Source: Rhodospirillaceae bacterium
GTDB lineage: Bacteria; Pseudomonadota; Alphaproteobacteria; UBA8366; Aestuariispiraceae
NCBI GenBank assembly: GCA_002709955.1
Contig: PAQY01000008.1
Coordinates: 30,472 to 94,471, forward strand
Direction: 5' to 3'
Length of the DNA: 64,000 nt
The notes under the pieces were generated by a model. It saw only the letters and a list, made by a program, of their open reading frames with translations, had not been told where the DNA came from and did not search any database. A program made the position numbers and the translations under genes. This document shows, piece by piece, positions 46,244 to 57,275 of the stretch; the first letter of the stretch is position 1, and every line of letters begins with the position of its first letter.

Positions 46244-47575
46244 TTAACCTCTGACCAATTCGGGCAGCCAGAGCGCGATTTGCGGGAACAAAAGCACAAG
46301 TGCGATTGTGAATGTCATCATAGCCACAAAGGGCCAGATGGATCTGTAGATATCGGGCAGTGAAATCTCCTTCGGTGCCATCGCCCGCATCAGGAACAGG
46401 TTATATCCGAAGGGGGGCGTTATATAGGCAATCTGGCATGTCATCGTGTAGAGCACGCCAAACCAGATCAATTGGTTCTCAAAGCCGAGATCAAGGACTT
46501 TGACCAATGGAATGTAAAGCGGGGCGACAATAACCAGCATCGCAGTATCATCCAGGAACATACCCATCACGATGAAGCTGACCTGCATCATGATAATGAC
46601 CTGCCAGGGCGTCAGGTCCCAACGGTTGAGGAAAATATCTTCGACCGCACGCACCGCGCCGATCCCGTCGAACACCGCCCCAAATGCCAAGGCCGCCAGG
46701 ATCAACCAAAGAAACATACAGGAAACGCCCAGTGTCTTGCGCGCCGTTTCATGGACCATCTTGAAGCTGAGGCGCCCCTTGACGGCAGCCGCTAACGTCG
46801 CCGCAGACGCGCCCACGGCAGCGCTTTCAACAAGGCTGGTCACACCCATGACAAAGAGCCCTGTCATCGCAAAGAAAATCAGGAACGGGATGATACCCGC
46901 GCGCAGTAGCTTCAGCTTCTCGCGCATCGGCATATTGAGTTCTTCGTCTGACACAATCGGCGCAAGTTCAGGTTTGAGCTTCACGCGGACAACGACATAG
47001 ATCACGAACATCGTTGCCATCAACAGCCCCGGGATCATCCCGGCCAGCCAAAGCTGAGAGACAGGTTGGCGGGCAATCATGCCATACAGCACCATGACGA
47101 CGGATGGCGGCACCAGAATACCAAGCGACGATCCGCCCTGAACCACACCCGTGATCAATACCTTGTCATATCCCCGGCGCAACATTTCAGGCAGGGCAAT
47201 TGTTGCCCCAATCGCCATGCCAGCGACCGACAATCCGTTCATCGCCGATATGATCACCATCAGGAAAATGGTCCCAATGGCCAAGCCACCGCCAACGCGA
47301 CCGAACCAGACATGCAGCATCTTATAAAGATCTTCGGCGATACCGGATTCCGAAAGGACATAACCCATATAGACAAACAAGGGCAGGGTGAGCATCGGGA
47401 ACCAGTTGAACAGCTTGAACGCTGAAGAAAATGGGATTTCGATACCGCCGGTTCCATAGAGCATCAGCACCATTGCGGATGCGACAAAACCAATTGCCGC
47501 AAAAACACGCTGTCCGGTCAGAAGCAGGACAAGCATGGATGCGAACATGAGAAGGGCAATCAACTCGTGGGTCAT
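46244..47575 (-). CDS. TRAP transporter large permease (DctM)
   Basis: GMAIGATIALPEMLRRGYDKVLITGVVQGGSSLGILVPPSVVMVLYG. Confidence 0.93.
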   Translation of the reverse strand: MTHELIALLMFASMLVLLLTGQRVFAAIGFVASAMVLMLYGTGGIEIPFSSAFKLFNWFPMLTLPLFVYMGYVLSESGIAEDLYKMLHVWFGRVGGGLAIGTIFLMVIISAMNGLSVAGMAIGATIALPEMLRRGYDKVLITGVVQGGSSLGILVPPSVVMVLYGMIARQPVSQLWLAGMIPGLLMATMFVIYVVVRVKLKPELAPIVSDEELNMPMREKLKLLRAGIIPFLIFFAMTGLFVMGVTSLVESAAVGASAATLAAAVKGRLSFKMVHETARKTLGVSCMFLWLILAALAFGAVFDGIGAVRAVEDIFLNRWDLTPWQVIIMMQVSFIVMGMFLDDTAMLVIVAPLYIPLVKVLDLGFENQLIWFGVLYTMTCQIAYITPPFGYNLFLMRAMAPKEISLPDIYRSIWPFVAMMTFTIALVLLFPQIALWLPELVRG

Positions 47576-48084
47576 TGAACGGCTTCTCCACGTAAGTCAT
47601 TTATATGTTTAAATATCTGGGAAATCGTTTGCAGGATCATCAGCACGATACAGGCGACCATCAGCGATTTAATCGGGATCATGGATGGGTTCCACATCGA
47701 GAACCGCGTTTCGTTCGTATCAATGGCATAGTCTAAACTGGAGATAGATCCGTAGAGCAGCACCGACAGATAAAACAGCAGGCAGGAAATTGTGACCAAA
47801 TCCATCAGCGTTTTGCCCCGGTGCGATAGGCGTTCATAGAACAGGTCCATGCGCACATGGTCACCGTCCTTGATGGTCATCGCGCCACCCATGAAATAAT
47901 AGGCGGCCAGGGTGAATTGTGCGAATTCAACGCACCAATGCAGCGGAATATCGATGATATTGCGGGTGATGGCGTCCAGCAGCAACACCCCGACCATCAA
48001 AAAAATCAGATACATAGCAACAATGCCGACATACTGTGCCGCGCCATCAACCAAGCGCACATAGCTGCGCATTACATTTTGCAT
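47572..48084 (-). CDS. TRAP transporter small permease (DctQ)
   Basis: Four-TM protein; WCVEFAQFTLAAYYFMGGAMTIKDGDHVRMD; overlaps dctM. Confidence 0.88.
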   Translation of the reverse strand: MQNVMRSYVRLVDGAAQYVGIVAMYLIFLMVGVLLLDAITRNIIDIPLHWCVEFAQFTLAAYYFMGGAMTIKDGDHVRMDLFYERLSHRGKTLMDLVTISCLLFYLSVLLYGSISSLDYAIDTNETRFSMWNPSMIPIKSLMVACIVLMILQTISQIFKHINDLRGEAVQ

Positions 48085-48235
48085 TCGATAGTCCCCATTC
48101 TGTAACCCCCTTATTTTCTCGGGATTTGCTGCTAGAGCATCATGCGCTCGCATGAGCTCACACATGATACTCTTACCAATTGTTCTTTCAGCAAATACGT
48201 CGTCGCAAACGAGTCCGTTTGCTCGGGATTTGCTG

Positions 48236-48997
48236 TTAAGGTACCGAAACTCCCGCGCGTAAGAATGCTTCCATCATTGCCGGGCCTGGCGGCATCTCAC
48301 TCAATACAGTACCAACACCATCCAATTCACAAACCCTGAAGGCAGCACGCCGCCCAATTTTCGAAGACGTCGCCAACACCACCGTGTTGTTTGCGCGCTT
48401 CATCATGGCGCGGGCAATATGTGCCTCATCCACATTGGCATCAGTTGCTCCAATGTCTGCATCAAGACCCGCAACCGTTATAATTGCATGGTCGACTTGA
48501 AATTGGGTAATTTGTTCGAGCGCTGTTGGCCCAATTGTTTGATCGTTCCCAGGCGCATACTTTCCCCCCAGAAGGTATATATGAGTATCCACATCCGCAC
48601 GCCCGAAGACCATTGCTATGCTGAGTGAGTTAGTAATTACTGTCAATCCATGCGTCATGACCAATGCTTCGGCGGCGATCAAAGTGGTTGACCCTGTATC
48701 CATAAATACAGTGTCGCCAGGTTGAATGATGTCCCGGAGTTTCTTTGCAATAATTTGCTTGGCTTTCGGGTCTTCGACCATACGTTCCGAGAACGTGCCT
48801 TCGGAATGCAAAAGGGGCGGTGATGCCCCGCCATGGACTTTTCGCAACAGCCCGCGTGCATCCAGATCGCTCAGGTCGCGTCGAATGGTTTCAGGCGAAA
48901 CCCCAAATTCCTGTGCCAGATAATCGACGCTCGTCCTGCCATTGTTGGCGATGAACTCGATAATACCTGTTCTGCGACCTGATGTTTTCTTTGACAC
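48236..48997 (-). CDS. DeoR family regulator
   Basis: IIEFIANNGRTSVDYLAQEFGVSPETIRRDLSDLDARGLLRKVHGGA. Confidence 0.93.
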   Translation of the reverse strand: MSKKTSGRRTGIIEFIANNGRTSVDYLAQEFGVSPETIRRDLSDLDARGLLRKVHGGASPPLLHSEGTFSERMVEDPKAKQIIAKKLRDIIQPGDTVFMDTGSTTLIAAEALVMTHGLTVITNSLSIAMVFGRADVDTHIYLLGGKYAPGNDQTIGPTALEQITQFQVDHAIITVAGLDADIGATDANVDEAHIARAMMKRANNTVVLATSSKIGRRAAFRVCELDGVGTVLSEMPPGPAMMEAFLRAGVSVP

Positions 48998-49161
48998 CCA
49001 GTTCCCCTCTGCTTGTGTTAATTAGCGGGTTTCATACTTTGCTCGTCAACAATAAAATGCCCGATCGGTCATTCTTTTTGACCAGTTGTTGACTGTTTTG
49101 GTGTGTTTGATCATAAATTGCAGAGAACATAGTCAAAACCGCTCCCACAGAAAGACTCCAG

Positions 49162-50580
49162 ATGTCGCCCCAGATGTCGCGCTCGACGAACAATACAGGC
49201 GAAGTGTTTGATGTTGCCGTGATTGGAGCGGGGGTCGTCGGCTGTGCCATCGCGCGACGTTTTACGCTGGAAGGCGCGCGAACAATCGTGCTTGAAAAAG
49301 GTCATGATATTCTCGATGGGGCCTCAAAATCGAATAGTGCCATTCTGCATACCGGGTTCGATGCCCCACCAGGGTCGCGGGAGGCGCGCTGTATTCAGGC
49401 TGGATATCAGGAATATGAGAGAATTCGCGGCGCGTTGAACCTGCCGCTTGATCGGTGCGGTGCTTTGGTCCTGGCCTGGACGGAAGAGCAGGAGGCGCGT
49501 CTTCCAACCCTCATGCAGCAAGCCCGCGACAATGCGGTCGATGATGTCAAATTGTTGTCGCGGTCTGAAACAATCCACCTGGAACCCAATCTGGCCACCC
49601 ATATTCGCGCTAGTTTTCGGGTGCCCCGTGAGGCGTTGATTGATCCCTGGTCTGCGCCCCATGCTTATCTGGAACAGGCGCTGTTGAATGGGGCTACGCT
49701 AAAGCGCAATTGTGCCGTCCAGGCGGGCAATTTTGATGGTCAGCGGTGGCATCTTGAAACCAGTCAAGGCACGATCCATACCAAGTTTGTAATCAATGCG
49801 GCGGGCCTTTTTGGGGATCACATAGACAAAGCATTGTTGGGACGAACCGATTTTGAAATCCACCCCCGGAAAGGCCAATTCATCGTCTTTGATAAAACTG
49901 CAGCACGGCTCAGCCGCCATATTCTGCTGCCTGTTCCCACCGAAACGACAAAAGGGATTGTGGTTTGCCGCACCATCTGGGGCAATCTGTTGGTTGGTCC
50001 GACTGCTGAAGAACAAAGCGATCGGGAAACGGCGGCTCTGGTACCTGAAACGCTGGACTATCTGCACCAGAAAGGCATTGAAATTCTGCCGGCTCTCGCG
50101 ACGGAGGATATCACCGCAATTTATGCTGGGTTGCGTCCCGCCAGCGGTCAAAAAGAATATCAAATTCGGGCGCATGCCGGTCAAAATATGATCACCGTTG
50201 GCGCGATCCGCTCGACTGGATTAAGTGCGGCCCTGGGGATTGCGAAATACGTTTTCGACCTTGGGCAAGAGGCAGGGCTCCAATGCACGCCGCTGGTCGA
50301 TCCTGTGCAACAGCCAATCGAAAACATGTCGGAGGATCTTGAGCGGGATTGGCAACGGCCCGGCAATGGCGGCATTATATGCCATTGTGAGCGGGTCACC
50401 CGACGCGAGATAGAGGTGGCGATGTCCGGGCCATTGGCACCAAATTCACTTGCTGGATTGAAACGCCGAACACGGGTTACGATGGGACGGTGTCAGGGCT
50501 TCTATTGCACCGCTGCGCTGGCGGAGTGTACGAAGGGTAAGCTTGCGCACCCCATCGCAGGGGCCAGCCATGACGACTGA
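49162..50580 (+). CDS. GlpA-like FAD-dependent glycerol-3-phosphate dehydrogenase family with C-terminal BFD-type [2Fe-2S] region
   Basis: VAVIGAGVVGCAIARRFTLEGARTIVLEKG; C-terminal ICHCERVTRREI...GRCQGFYC. Confidence 0.85.
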   Translation: MSPQMSRSTNNTGEVFDVAVIGAGVVGCAIARRFTLEGARTIVLEKGHDILDGASKSNSAILHTGFDAPPGSREARCIQAGYQEYERIRGALNLPLDRCGALVLAWTEEQEARLPTLMQQARDNAVDDVKLLSRSETIHLEPNLATHIRASFRVPREALIDPWSAPHAYLEQALLNGATLKRNCAVQAGNFDGQRWHLETSQGTIHTKFVINAAGLFGDHIDKALLGRTDFEIHPRKGQFIVFDKTAARLSRHILLPVPTETTKGIVVCRTIWGNLLVGPTAEEQSDRETAALVPETLDYLHQKGIEILPALATEDITAIYAGLRPASGQKEYQIRAHAGQNMITVGAIRSTGLSAALGIAKYVFDLGQEAGLQCTPLVDPVQQPIENMSEDLERDWQRPGNGGIICHCERVTRREIEVAMSGPLAPNSLAGLKRRTRVTMGRCQGFYCTAALAECTKGKLAHPIAGASHDD

Positions 50581-51784
50581 GCTTCCCAAAACATGTGACG
50601 TCCTGATCGTGGGGGGAGGGCCCGCCGGTCTGTCCGCCGCCTATGCCCTTCGTGCGGCTGGTGCGGGCGATGTCCATGTGATTGAGCGGGAGCCTGAAAT
50701 GGGCGGTATTCCGCGACATTGCGGTCATTCGCCCTATGGCATGCGCGAATTTCACCGTTTGATGGGCGGGGCCCGTTATGCCAGGCAACTGACCGAACGC
50801 GCACATCAAGTGGGTGCTGCTCTTCATTGCAATGTAACCGTGATGGCGCTTCATCCGGGGGGGCGTGTTTCGGTGTCGGGTCCTGAGGGTCTCTGTGACA
50901 TTCAAGCCCGTGCTGTATTGCTGGCCACCGGGGCGCGCGAAAGCTCCCGCGTTGCCCGGTTTGTTGGCGGCACAAAGCCGGGTGGCGTGCTCAATACGGG
51001 CAGCCTGCAAGGCCTGGTCTATCTGGACGGATTACAGCCTGTTCGCCGCCCGCTGATTGTGGGCAGCGAGCTTGTTTCATTTTCCGCCTTCTTGACCTGC
51101 CGCCATGCTGGGGCAAGGCCGGTGGCAATGATAGAAGCGGGCAATTGCCCGACCGCCCTGTGGCCCGCGCATTGGATGCCAAGGGTTTTGGGCACGCCAG
51201 TCTATTTCAATACCGAATTGACGCAGATCCATGGCAAGGCCCGCGTTGAAGCGGTGACCCTTTGCCGGGATGGCATTTCGCGTGATATCGAGGCCGACAG
51301 CGTCATCTTTACGGGCAAGTTTCGCCCGGAAAATGCATTGTTGCGCCAGTCCCATATTCGTGTGGATGCCGCAACCAATGGCCCGGAAGTGGACCAGTTT
51401 GGGCGCTGCTCCGATCCGTCCTACTTTGCGGCGGGGAATGTTTTGCGCGCCATAGAAACCGCTGGATGGTGCTGGCAGGAAGGACGCAGCGTTGCCACGG
51501 CAATCCTCGCGGCTCTAAAGGGACGACTTCCCGATCGCAGCAACGCGCATCGACTATCCAATCTGGGCGACCCGATTGCCTATGCCGTGCCGCAATTGCG
51601 TGTCGCCAGCGCGGTGCCCCCCGCGTTCGAGGCGGTGCAGCTACGCTTCAGCAGGCCCGCGCGTGGCACTGCCAAATTCGGGGCGACGTCTTATCGCTTA
51701 AAATCGCGCCCAGAACGTCGTATCACTGTGCCATTGCCACAGGATGATACCCCAATGACTTTAAGTTTTGATGAGGCGACATGA
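50570..51784 (+). CDS. FAD/NAD(P)-dependent oxidoreductase
   Basis: DVLIVGGGPAGLSAAYALRAAG; overlaps genes on both sides. Confidence 0.85.
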   Translation: MTTELPKTCDVLIVGGGPAGLSAAYALRAAGAGDVHVIEREPEMGGIPRHCGHSPYGMREFHRLMGGARYARQLTERAHQVGAALHCNVTVMALHPGGRVSVSGPEGLCDIQARAVLLATGARESSRVARFVGGTKPGGVLNTGSLQGLVYLDGLQPVRRPLIVGSELVSFSAFLTCRHAGARPVAMIEAGNCPTALWPAHWMPRVLGTPVYFNTELTQIHGKARVEAVTLCRDGISRDIEADSVIFTGKFRPENALLRQSHIRVDAATNGPEVDQFGRCSDPSYFAAGNVLRAIETAGWCWQEGRSVATAILAALKGRLPDRSNAHRLSNLGDPIAYAVPQLRVASAVPPAFEAVQLRFSRPARGTAKFGATSYRLKSRPERRITVPLPQDDTPMTLSFDEAT

Positions 51785-53190
51785 CCTTTCTTGCGATTGA
51801 TCAGGGAACAACCAGCACGCGCGGTCTCATCGTGGATGAACAGGGACGCACAGACGTCATTTTCAGCAAACCACACCGTCAAATATATCCACACTCTCAA
51901 TGGGTTGAGCATGATCCAGAAGAATTGCTCACCCATATTCTGGCTTGTATCGATCTGGGGCGAGGGCGGGGCGTCCGTGCGTTTGGCATCGCCAATCAAG
52001 GGGAAAGCTGCCTTGCATGGGACGCACAGACGGGAAAGGCGCTATCTCCCGTTATCGTATGGCAAGACGCCCGGACCCAGGAGAAAATAGAACATCTGCG
52101 CGCCGATGGTTCTGAAGCCACAGTTTTGCAGCGTGCGCGGTTGCCACTCGATCCCTATTTCTCCGCCTCTAAACTGGGCTGGATATTGGAAAACGTTCCA
52201 GCCGCCTCTGAATGCGCCGGACAGGGCCGATTGCGGCTCGGCACCACCGATGCCTTTTTTCGGGACCGTTTGACTGGGGATTTTGCGACCGACCTTGCAA
52301 CAGCCTCCAGGACATCTCTTCTCAACATTGCAGACGGTGTTTGGGATCCCGATCTCTGTGCGCTTTTTGGGGTGCCGATAGAGGCATTGCCGCGCATCAC
52401 GGCCTGCAATGGACGTTTTGGCGATGTCGATGGCTTGCCGCTGACGGCCAGCATTGTTGATCAGCAAGCAGCGCTCTATGGCAATTGCGTCGCGAATATT
52501 GGGGATGCAAAGGTGACCCTGGGGACCGGGGCCTTCGTGCTCGCCTTGTCTGGTGACACAATCAAATCGAACAGCGGTGGGGCGCTGCCAACAGTTGCCT
52601 GGCAGGAAGACGGTCATTCACCAATCTATGCCTTGGAAGGGGGTGTATATGCGGCCGCGGCTGCGGTGAACTGGGCGCAAGGGATCGGATTGTTCACCGA
52701 TTTTGATGAATTGATGCGATTTGAGGAGTCCAGCATGCTGGATCGCGGTCTCGCCTTTGTGCCTGCACTGGCAGGCTTGGCTTGCCCCTATTGGGATCGC
52801 ACTGCCAAGGGCAGTTGGCTCGGTTTAACCTTGGATACGACGCAGGCCAATATGATGCAGGCTGTTCTGGAAGGGATCGCCTATCGTGTCGCACAAGTGC
52901 TCACAGCCATGGACTCTCAGATACCGCTGAATTCCAGTCTGCGGGTTGATGGCGGTATGTCTGCCAACCCATGGTTCTGCCAGTTGCTGGCGGATGTGAC
53001 CGGGAAAGACGTGTTGGCTGGCACCGAAACGGAATTGACCGCCATCGGCGTCGCCCGATTGGCAGCCCGGGCCATGGGAGAAGACATCGTCCCCACCTTC
53101 GATTTAAACAAAACCGCCCCCCGAAAAAATGCCGCCATGCACCCGGACCGCTTTGCAACCGCCTGCAAAATCGTCCAACAATGGGGATAG
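51781..53190 (+). CDS. FGGY family kinase (glycerol kinase-like)
   Basis: FLAIDQGTTSTRGLIVDEQG; VTLGTGAFVLAL; LRVDGGMSANPWFCQLLADVTG. Confidence 0.9.
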   Translation: MTFLAIDQGTTSTRGLIVDEQGRTDVIFSKPHRQIYPHSQWVEHDPEELLTHILACIDLGRGRGVRAFGIANQGESCLAWDAQTGKALSPVIVWQDARTQEKIEHLRADGSEATVLQRARLPLDPYFSASKLGWILENVPAASECAGQGRLRLGTTDAFFRDRLTGDFATDLATASRTSLLNIADGVWDPDLCALFGVPIEALPRITACNGRFGDVDGLPLTASIVDQQAALYGNCVANIGDAKVTLGTGAFVLALSGDTIKSNSGGALPTVAWQEDGHSPIYALEGGVYAAAAAVNWAQGIGLFTDFDELMRFEESSMLDRGLAFVPALAGLACPYWDRTAKGSWLGLTLDTTQANMMQAVLEGIAYRVAQVLTAMDSQIPLNSSLRVDGGMSANPWFCQLLADVTGKDVLAGTETELTAIGVARLAARAMGEDIVPTFDLNKTAPRKNAAMHPDRFATACKIVQQWG

Positions 53191-53265
53191 GACGTCGCGT
53201 TGAATGTCTGCAACCGCCGTTTCCTCATCCGCAAACTCAAAATGGTTCGACTCTACGGGCGCAGG

Positions 53266-53595
53266 TCAGCCGATCTCTTCAAGGTTGGGGTTTGCGGGCA
53301 GGGGGTCGGGGAGGCCGTCTTGCCAGGTGACGTTTAGGTCTTCCCTCCAGGCAAATTTAACGAGATGCTGGTCCAGGACGGATTGCATCATTCCGACACC
53401 TTCCGGCTTTTGAGCTTTGCAGTAAAATGACAGCACAGTCTGATCTGCTGTCATCAGGCATAGGCCGCCTGGAAACTCCACGCGACCGAACGTCTTATTG
53501 TATTCGACCGTCACTTTGTGCCGGAAATGCTTGCACAGCTGTTGCAGGTACTTGCTGGCATTTTCTGTTTCAATGTTTGTGTGACAGTGAAGCAT
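53266..53595 (-). CDS. DUF2218-like protein
   Basis: ENASKYLQQLCKHFRHKVTVEYNKTFGRVEFPGGLCLM...VLDQHLVKFAWRED. Confidence 0.75.
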   Translation of the reverse strand: MLHCHTNIETENASKYLQQLCKHFRHKVTVEYNKTFGRVEFPGGLCLMTADQTVLSFYCKAQKPEGVGMMQSVLDQHLVKFAWREDLNVTWQDGLPDPLPANPNLEEIG

Positions 53596-53685
53596 TTCTG
53601 TCTGGTCTCCTGTTGCCTGCGCGTTGTGTTAAGAGCGAAAGTCCGCCAATCAAATCTGATGGCTACGGCTGTAAGCTCAGATAAG

Positions 53686-54681
53686 TTATGACGATACTTG
53701 GCGTGGTGTACGCCCAAAAGCTTTGCGAAACGCTGTTGAGAAATTTGCGGCACTGGAATAACCCGCCAGGAACGCGGCTTCCTTTATGGAAATTCGATCC
53801 CGGTCCAGCGCGACCATGGCGCGTTCCAGGTTGCGTTGACGTATGTATTTGAAGGCGCTCATGCCGTGGACGGTCTGGAATAAGCGTTGCAGTGTGCTGA
53901 TGCTCAGACCCGTCGCCTCCGCTATTTCCTGAAGGGGGGTGAAGCCATCACAGGTTTCAAGGAATTGCTCAACCTTGCGAATGCGGCGCTGATCAAGTGC
54001 GACAAGGGAGGGCTGAGAGGGTCCCTCAGCGCCATTTGTCAGCTGTTTCAGGCTTTCCGCCAGCAATTCCAACGCCAGGCTTTCCAGATGAAGATTTGCC
54101 ATTGGCGCTGAAGAGATCGCTGCCTCCAGAATAAGTTCTGCCAGAGAGATCAGCCGGGGGGAGGGAGTCCAGACATGCTGTGCAAGATGTTTGCGGGTAA
54201 AGCGATCAATCGCACTGCCCTTTTCATCATGACGCCAATCACTTTGCGATAACCACTCGCTTGTCACCCGAAGGCTGACCTTGCGAATGTGATCGCCCCG
54301 ATGACCACGTCGTTCCAACAGCGATGTTTTGTTGCGCGAAATGATCAGCGCGCGCGGTCGGTTTGAATCCGCCCCTATTTCCCTGTCCATCAGCGGTTGA
54401 CCGTCTACGGTGGCATCCACCGTACCTTTCAGAAATATCTGCAAGGTCAACCCGGGTTGCTGTTCAGAATGTGTTACAAGATCATATTGATCGATGGCGT
54501 CAGATACGTGCAGCACCAGTCCTGGACGCAGACAGCGCATTTCAAAACTGCCCTGTAGAACGGGACCCTGCACTGTCTGTGGTGCGATGATCTGGAACTT
54601 TGAACTGACACTGGTCGCACTTTTGGTCAGTGCGTTCACATCAACTGAATGCATTCCGTCTGCTTTCTGTTTCGCTGACAT
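53686..54681 (-). CDS. AraC family regulator
   Basis: LQEIAEATGLSISTLQRLFQTVHGMSAFKYIRQRNLERA... AGYSSAANFSTAFRKAFGRTPRQ. Confidence 0.92.
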   Translation of the reverse strand: MSAKQKADGMHSVDVNALTKSATSVSSKFQIIAPQTVQGPVLQGSFEMRCLRPGLVLHVSDAIDQYDLVTHSEQQPGLTLQIFLKGTVDATVDGQPLMDREIGADSNRPRALIISRNKTSLLERRGHRGDHIRKVSLRVTSEWLSQSDWRHDEKGSAIDRFTRKHLAQHVWTPSPRLISLAELILEAAISSAPMANLHLESLALELLAESLKQLTNGAEGPSQPSLVALDQRRIRKVEQFLETCDGFTPLQEIAEATGLSISTLQRLFQTVHGMSAFKYIRQRNLERAMVALDRDRISIKEAAFLAGYSSAANFSTAFRKAFGRTPRQVSS

Positions 54682-54872
54682 TAAGATAACCCTTTAAAAC
54701 GCAAGCTATTGAGTCTCAACCCTATCTCTGATGCGTGGACTGACCCCGGCATGTGGCACAGGAGGCTGGGAAGGTGCGTTTCCAACCATTTTGGCGCATC
54801 TTGCACGAATGTTTTGCAAACAAGAATGATGCCGTCGCAAAGAGCGGGGTGATGGTCTGCCTCTCTCGTCTC

Positions 54873-54891
54873 TCATATGATTATAATAATT
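54873..54891. promoter_or_regulatory. Possible Fur-like box upstream of the TonB receptor
   Basis: Reverse complement AATTATTATAATCATATGA, 12/19 to GATAATGATAATCATTATC by hand. Confidence 0.3.
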
Positions 54892-55039
54892 AATCGCAAC
54901 TCAAGGCAAGCCTTGCTTCGCCAGAGTGAATAGTGGTGCGCGATGGGCGCGCAATTAATGCATTGGATGATGAAGGGGCGGCTGAAAAGCAATGCCGTCG
55001 CTGGGGTCTGATGCTGTTTGGAAAAGTGGGGTATTTAGC

Positions 55040-57181
55040 ATGAGAAAGAATCGTTCCTTCTGGAATAGCCACGTTTCAGCGCTGGCGCTGATTGGTGGTT
55101 TTATCGCCGCAACCTCTTTGGGTCCGATCGGACTGGCAAAAGCAGAAGAGGCATCCTCTAAAGAAGCCATCATTCTAAGCCCGCTCAGTGTCATTGGGTC
55201 TGGTTATGAAACGGAGGAGTCCGGCAGCTATGCCTCAAACCTGATAAGCGTCGGTGAAAAGGATGCGCGAACGGTAAAAGAGGTTCCCCAGTCCACGACG
55301 GTTCTTACCAACCAGTATCTGAAAGACCGCAATGTCACGTCGCTGGATACGGCGATGCGCAAGACGCCTGGCATTGTTGTGCTGGACAATGACAATGGGC
55401 GCTCCAGCATATTCTCACGCGGTTTTGAGGTTGATAAGCTGTATTTCAACGGCCTGTCGGCACCGGTTTCCAGTCGTAATGGAACCCAGCCAGATATGTC
55501 GATTATCGACCATGCGGAAGTCCTGAAAGGACCGGCAGGCCTGTTTGATGGTGCGGGGGATCCGGGGGGCGCGATCAATATGAGCCTGAAACGGCCAACC
55601 CGTGAATTTGCGGCGTCTGTTGAGGCGTCGGGCAACACCTGGGGCGGCATTCGTGGGGTTGGCGACATATCCTCTCCCCTGACCGAAAACGGGGCTTTGC
55701 GCGGTCGCGTCGTTGCAACCCGCGATCAGGGGAAAACCTGGGTTGATAACAATGACAACGATTTGAGCCTTGGCTACCTGGTCATCGAGGGGGATGTTAC
55801 GGAATCCGATATGCTGACCTTCAGCGTCAGCCGGACAGAGCGTGATTTGAAGCCCTTTAACGGCCTTCCAAGCTTTGCGGATGGAACGTTGATCAATCTG
55901 GATCCCTCAACAACGACCGGTGCCGATTGGAACACGTTTGAAAGCGGTATCACGGATCTGATGGGGGAGTATGAGCATTTCTTCGATAATGGTGGGCATT
56001 TCAAATTATCCGGTCTGTATTCCGAGCGCACCGCTGAATCATTGTATGCCTATTCCAGATCAGCAGCAGCCGCGAACGGGAATATTACAGGCGTCACAGT
56101 TTATGCCGACGATTTTGAAGAAAGCTCGTTAAGCCTGGATGCGCATGTCAGCCAGCCGGTGCAGCTGTTTGGCCAAGAACACAATGTCCTGGCCGGCGTT
56201 GATTACAAACAGAATGACAGCACATCCCTGAACAATGGTCGCGGTGTTGCCAATGGAGATACGAATAACATCTTCAACTGGAATACAAACCTGACCATTC
56301 CGGCAATCACCTACACAACCCAGGAACAGATTGAAACAACCCAGTATGGCGTTTATGGGCAGGTCCGGGTCAAACCCATTGATCCTTTGACCGTGATTGG
56401 GGGATTACGCAGCACCTGGTATGAAAGCACCAACACGAACCTCCTGACGCGCACGGAAACGTCCCAATCGGTGGATGCGGAACTGACCCCCTATGCAGGC
56501 GTGGTTTATGATTTCACCCAGAATCTTTCTGCATATGGAAGTTATACCGAAATTTTTCAGCCGCAAACCGATACGGATGCGAATGGCAATCTGATTGGAT
56601 CCCGAACAGGCCGCCAATATGAAATTGGCGTTAAAGGAAACTATCAGGGGTTAAATGCATCTGCGGCTGTGTTTGATCTTGTGAATGAAAACTATGCGAC
56701 GGACGCGGATGGCATCAACGCGACGGTTGGCGATGCCGGGGCAGATATCAATGTCCGCGGTTTTGAATTGGAAGCCAGCGGTTCTGTTATGCCCGGTCTG
56801 GAAGTTATGGCGGGATATACCTATAGCTTGATCACCTATGTCAGTGGTCCAGACAGCATTCAGTCCTTCGTCTTGCGCGGTCAAACGCCGAAGCATCAGC
56901 TTCAGGTTTGGGCAAAACAGGACATTGATATCGTTGATGGGCTGTATGTCGGTGGTGGGGTGAAGGCATTCTCCGGTGCTAATAACGGCACGATCAAACG
57001 CCACGGCTATGCCATTTTTGACGTGATGGCCGGATATGATGTGACGGAGAATTTGGCGGCGACCCTGACGGTGAATAACCTGCTGAACAAAGAGTATTAT
57101 TCACGGACGGGATCGACGGCCTTGTTCAACTTTTATGGGGAGCCCCGCAGTGCCTTGCTGAAAATGACGGCAAAGTTCTAG
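55040..57181 (+). CDS. TonB-dependent siderophore receptor
   Basis: Plug domain VKEVPQSTTVLTNQYLKDRNVTSLDTAMRKTPGIVV; C-terminal LLNKEYYSRTG...YGEPRSALLKMTAKF. Confidence 0.95.
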   Translation: MRKNRSFWNSHVSALALIGGFIAATSLGPIGLAKAEEASSKEAIILSPLSVIGSGYETEESGSYASNLISVGEKDARTVKEVPQSTTVLTNQYLKDRNVTSLDTAMRKTPGIVVLDNDNGRSSIFSRGFEVDKLYFNGLSAPVSSRNGTQPDMSIIDHAEVLKGPAGLFDGAGDPGGAINMSLKRPTREFAASVEASGNTWGGIRGVGDISSPLTENGALRGRVVATRDQGKTWVDNNDNDLSLGYLVIEGDVTESDMLTFSVSRTERDLKPFNGLPSFADGTLINLDPSTTTGADWNTFESGITDLMGEYEHFFDNGGHFKLSGLYSERTAESLYAYSRSAAAANGNITGVTVYADDFEESSLSLDAHVSQPVQLFGQEHNVLAGVDYKQNDSTSLNNGRGVANGDTNNIFNWNTNLTIPAITYTTQEQIETTQYGVYGQVRVKPIDPLTVIGGLRSTWYESTNTNLLTRTETSQSVDAELTPYAGVVYDFTQNLSAYGSYTEIFQPQTDTDANGNLIGSRTGRQYEIGVKGNYQGLNASAAVFDLVNENYATDADGINATVGDAGADINVRGFELEASGSVMPGLEVMAGYTYSLITYVSGPDSIQSFVLRGQTPKHQLQVWAKQDIDIVDGLYVGGGVKAFSGANNGTIKRHGYAIFDVMAGYDVTENLAATLTVNNLLNKEYYSRTGSTALFNFYGEPRSALLKMTAKF

Positions 57182-57275
57182 TCACAGGAAAACGTGAAAA
57201 TTGGACAGGGCGGGATTTCATTGTCCCGCTCTGTCGGCCTTTTTTAATGCAGTGTTTATTATAAAGGGGTGGATC

